Shown here piece after piece: positions 62,001-64,000 of a DNA stretch of 64,000 bases. Position 1 is the stretch's first letter, and each line of letters begins with the position of its first letter. Below the pieces are notes generated by a model, which had not been told where the DNA came from, ran no database searches, and saw nothing but the letters and a program-made list of their open reading frames with translations. The position numbers and the translations under genes were made by a program. Origin of the DNA: an uncultured Verrucomicrobiota bacterium (GTDB lineage Bacteria; Verrucomicrobiota; Kiritimatiellia; CAIVKH01); assembly GCA_937996795.1 (NCBI GenBank), contig CALKUH010000067.1:70401-134400 (forward strand), given 5' to 3'.

Positions 62001-64000
62001 AACTGGTCGGCGGCGACCGGCACGGTGGCGAACTACCGGCTCGACGTGGCGACGAGCGCGGATTTCTCGGGCGGCTTTGTCCTGAGCAACCTGACCGTCG
62101 CGGGCACGTCGTATTTCGTGAGCGGACTGGACAGCGGCGAGACCTACTACTATCGGGTCCGCGCCCAGAACGCGTGCGGCGCGAGCGACAACTCGTCCGC
62201 GGTGGCCGTGCTGACGCTGCAGTTGCTCGCGGCGTGGGATGTCAGCACGCTGCCCGGCGGCGCGGGCAACTATGGCGCCTCCCCGCTGCCGGCGACCACC
62301 TATGCGACGGGCCACGTGACGGTGGCCGGCCTGCTGCGCGGACCCGGTGTGACGGCCGCTGGTACGGCGGCGGCGCGCGGGTGGGGCGGCACGGCGTGGA
62401 ACAGCGGCAGCGCGGGGGCGGCGGTCACGGCGGGACAGTATGCGACGACCGTGGTGGAGGTGGTGAGCGGACGGTTCGTGTCATTCCTCGACATCAACCC
62501 GCTGACCTACAGGCGGCCGGCGGGCGGTCCGCCCAGCGGCGTGTTGCAATACTCGGTGGACGGCTCGACCTACCACGACATCACGAATCTTACCTACAGC
62601 AGCACGTCCGACTCCGGCGGTTCCCTCGCGGTGCCGATCGGACTGTCCGGCATTGCGGCGCTCCAGAATGTCGCGGCGGGCACGCCGGTGACGTTCCGCA
62701 TCGTGAACTACGGCGCAGGCAGCGCGACGGAGCCGTGGTACCTCTACGACACGGGGAACTCGGCGAGCAACGACTTCGCGATCCGGGGCGCCATCTGCGT
62801 GACGCCCAACGCCTACGGAATCTCCGGCGGCGGGACGTATTGCTCAAGTGGGTCGGGCGTCGCCATCGGCCTGTCCAACTCGCAACTGCGGGTTTCCTAC
62901 CAGCTCTATCGCGAGAACGGCGGGTCTCCGATCCCCGTCGGGTCGTCCGTCATCGGCACGGGCGGCGCGATCAGTTTCGGCACGCACTCCGTCACGGACA
63001 CGTACACGGTGGTCGCGACCCGCGACGCGGGCGGTTGCACCAACGCGATGATGGGCAGCGTGACGGTCAGCGTGATCGCGACGCCGAACGCGCCCACCAA
63101 CCTCGTGCTGTTCGTCACCAACAACCAGGTGGATGTCTCGTGGACCGCACCGACCGGCACCGTCACCGGATACAACGTCAAGCGGAGCGAGGTCAGCGGC
63201 GGCCCCTACACCACCATCGTCACGAATCACGGCTCCACCAACTTTTCGGACACCGGCGTGTTTAATGGCAACACCTACTACTATCGCGTCAGTGCCCTGA
63301 ATGCGGGCTGCGAGGGCGGCAACTCGGATGAGGAGACCGCCGTGATGCCGGCCGGATGCCCGGGCGGACAAACCCCGACGCTGACCCAGCCGGGCAACCG
63401 CACGGTCATCGTGCCCGGCAGCCTGACGCTGTTTTCGCTGACCGCCTCGGAACTGTCAGGCGGTTGCCCGCCGCCAAACCTGTCGCACAGCACGCTGCCC
63501 GCCTGGATGGGGTATAGCGATGTTACGTCGGGGGCGTCCCGCACCCGATCCTATACCGGAACGCCTTTGCTGACGCAGACGGGCGCTTATCCGATCACGG
63601 TGACGGCGACCGACGGGGAGTTTAACACGACCAACGTCACCTTTGTGATCTACGTCGGCTACAGCGAAAGCGGACACGGAGGAAGCGCGCCTCCGCCGTC
63701 GCAGACGAACTGGACGGTGGCGATCACCAACGTCTCCCCCGTCTCCAGCGGCAACGCCACGCTGGTGTGGGAGGCCGTCAACGGCGTGCGCTACGACATC
63801 TGGTCCACGACCGCCAACCTCGGCTCTTCCGGCATCGCCTGGGACAAGCTCGCCTCGTCCGTCGCGAACGCCTCGATGGCCAGCCAGCTGGTCACGGCCT
63901 CCGGCAGCCAGCGCTACTACAAGGTCGTGCCCGAAGGCCAGCCCATCAACTCCAACGGCGTGTGGGCGATCATCAAGCCGTCCATCGCGCCGGGGTTCAA
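59091..64000 (+). CDS. giant secreted multidomain protein, 5' part (runs off the window)
   Basis: The frame from the ATG at 59091 is open for 1636 codons to the window end, so the gene is incomplete. AGGGGG sits six bases upstream. A signal peptide covers about residues 1-25 (VASILALCCVLGAARAG). Residues 40-560 read as a repetitive beta-helix of autotransporter/passenger style (VTNGAGTAVVEVGNRARLQV, GTVYSNPVGNTTVGLN). Then come PKD/Ig-like (about 760-950), a first fibronectin type III (951-1045), an unassigned beta domain (1047-1240), a second FN3 (1333-1420), and an Ig/cadherin-like domain (1430-1530). Asn and Thr are abundant. It should be exported to the surface or medium. Control by the amino-sugar operator suggests a role in binding the polymer or attaching to it. 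Confidence 0.85.
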   Translation, partial: MNARWIRVASILALCCVLGAARAGAATLTYKVPTGYFFNDPGAWDLGYVPGPTDTVRYTNAPGGFYITYFPTASYTVDKVEIKTFSGIGRSRFYSNPQFGASLLITNRIDIYTDGTTSGDAAGMTWEYIKQLDVTNGAGTAVVEVGNRARLQVFGGYDFVNWGTARVDRLISTNVESLISYHGGELQTKRGVDIRQQSGNFSIGDTWRARWLIQGGTNTITLPSNAYLYLGAIAAASNSLFEISGAGTVYSNPVGNTTVGLNAYDARMVVRDGARVYLSDAAGFLRVGNSRRGRLEVTGSNTLLQLRNGIELASGLAGTNSYFEVSGGAAVVATAVDVGDFGLGVWGSESTTLVTGAGTWLSGSNMNIQLGQTTLAKGTRLIVSSGAVAVAKNLLVSWAAGASNNHAQVEHGGVLRVNALYTRSGAYGTISNVGGVYQFRIPAPGIQPAGGPISIENGTISHFYINAANVIRSGTDFTNMTFYGTNTFQLVNSSNHPSISQTYTFSTALGAANYSRLEMVEGGTLYRNGAATIGSGGSFMASNTLATFSSNLNITADGVAWVQPSATVSAYKVTMSGSAPRLLVDGALTGVVEVSSGTVTNNGAMQGTLTLYGGTLAGTGLYSGDFTLYGGTIHPTLFGPAAVNGSILPGGNATGTLTIAGNVTWNGSTSYSTSNDWYFQLGAPGVGDRLVVTGNFTKGVGSIFRFDFGGASTLGTYTLVTWTASTTFSPSDFDYVNLGSGRGASFTMNANELVVTINSCTAPTVTLGAGPTVCQGATTGTVSFSTTGSPIEYSLDFSAAANAQGFADVLTTSLGPSPLGISVPPSAAVGVYTAALTVVNAGGCRATSNFTVTVVNTPAQPAGITQSSPAGTTVCAASSGVVYSISAVFGATNYVWTAPAGATILSGQGSTAISLDWGSVMPGAAPIKVRAENACGISPELTNSFTVLGGVPGVPTAQPGSEISLSSFMANWSAATGTVANYRLDVATSADFSGGFVLSNLTVAGTSYFVSGLDSGETYYYRVRAQNACGASDNSSAVAVLTLQLLAAWDVSTLPGGAGNYGASPLPATTYATGHVTVAGLLRGPGVTAAGTAAARGWGGTAWNSGSAGAAVTAGQYATTVVEVVSGRFVSFLDINPLTYRRPAGGPPSGVLQYSVDGSTYHDITNLTYSSTSDSGGSLAVPIGLSGIAALQNVAAGTPVTFRIVNYGAGSATEPWYLYDTGNSASNDFAIRGAICVTPNAYGISGGGTYCSSGSGVAIGLSNSQLRVSYQLYRENGGSPIPVGSSVIGTGGAISFGTHSVTDTYTVVATRDAGGCTNAMMGSVTVSVIATPNAPTNLVLFVTNNQVDVSWTAPTGTVTGYNVKRSEVSGGPYTTIVTNHGSTNFSDTGVFNGNTYYYRVSALNAGCEGGNSDEETAVMPAGCPGGQTPTLTQPGNRTVIVPGSLTLFSLTASELSGGCPPPNLSHSTLPAWMGYSDVTSGASRTRSYTGTPLLTQTGAYPITVTATDGEFNTTNVTFVIYVGYSESGHGGSAPPPSQTNWTVAITNVSPVSSGNATLVWEAVNGVRYDIWSTTANLGSSGIAWDKLASSVANASMASQLVTASGSQRYYKVVPEGQPINSNGVWAIIKPSIAPGF

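Noticed and set aside
59997..62315. 772-residue minus-strand frame inside the giant secreted gene
   Set aside because: Arg/Ala/Gly-rich shadow; the plus frame from 59091 stays open with FN3 and Ig-like domains.

Overview
The window reads as a chromosomal segment of a GC-rich, saccharolytic Gram-negative bacterium of the Planctomycetes-Verrucomicrobia-Chlamydiae type, most likely Verrucomicrobiota, Kiritimatiellota or Lentisphaerota. The reasons are the very large Asn/Thr-rich secreted proteins with LamG, TSP3, HAF and RHS modules, a PEP-CTERM protein, three LacI and two AraC regulators in sugar operons, URO-D-like and RraA-like accessory enzymes, and many 4-bp stop/start overlaps. This placement rests on gene style only; there is no rRNA or other phylogenetic marker here.

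Layout. 1-6.6 kb: the 3' end of a secreted glucose/sorbosone dehydrogenase-like protein, a LacI regulator, a divergent secreted GH31 alpha-glucosidase with a CBM25-like module and a strong terminator, and a small exported protein. 6.6-22 kb: an accessory region with more AT-rich stretches, holding a 2476-residue modular surface protein, an RHS protein with a C39-peptidase-like domain and a private C-terminal tip followed by a probable immunity gene, a truncated REP-associated transposase, a peptidoglycan-binding membrane protein and an integrase remnant. 22-27.1 kb: a divergent hexuronate module (SDR, LacI, uxaC, gntK against a LarA-type nickel epimerase homologue) sharing one compact promoter/operator. 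27.1-30.7 kb: an AraC-controlled deoxysugar-type module (alcohol dehydrogenase, fucU, aldo/keto reductase). 30.7-42.6 kb: PEP-CTERM protein plus two large secreted proteins, then lacI-nagB-nagA, an esterase, and an AraC/URO-D-type methyltransferase pair. 43.6-46.3 kb: ferredoxin, ferredoxin reductase and cytochrome P450. 46.5-50.1 kb: lactonase, RraA, UxuA-like dehydratase and SDR (transcribed SDR first). 50.2-58.9 kb: a GH20-like enzyme, an exported binding protein, a tandem metallo-beta-lactamase-fold protein, an unknown 786-residue protein and GH9. 59.1-64 kb: a giant secreted protein that runs off the window.

How it fits together. Six near-identical copies of a 14-bp palindrome (consensus CTCATACGTATGAG) lie in front of lacI-nagBA, the esterase, the PEP-CTERM operon, the SDR-UxuA-RraA-lactonase operon, the GH20/MBL/GH9 operon and the giant secreted gene. 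I infer one LacI regulon for uptake and breakdown of a polymer containing amino sugar and probably an acidic or oxidisable sugar. A related operator (TCTCACACGAGTGAGA) controls the hexuronate divergon, whose gene content suggests a route glucuronate to fructuronate to mannonate to gluconate to 6-phosphogluconate, with a LarA-type C2 epimerase replacing the dehydratase step. The P450 cassette resembles known sugar O-demethylation systems. I saw no tRNA, rRNA or CRISPR array.
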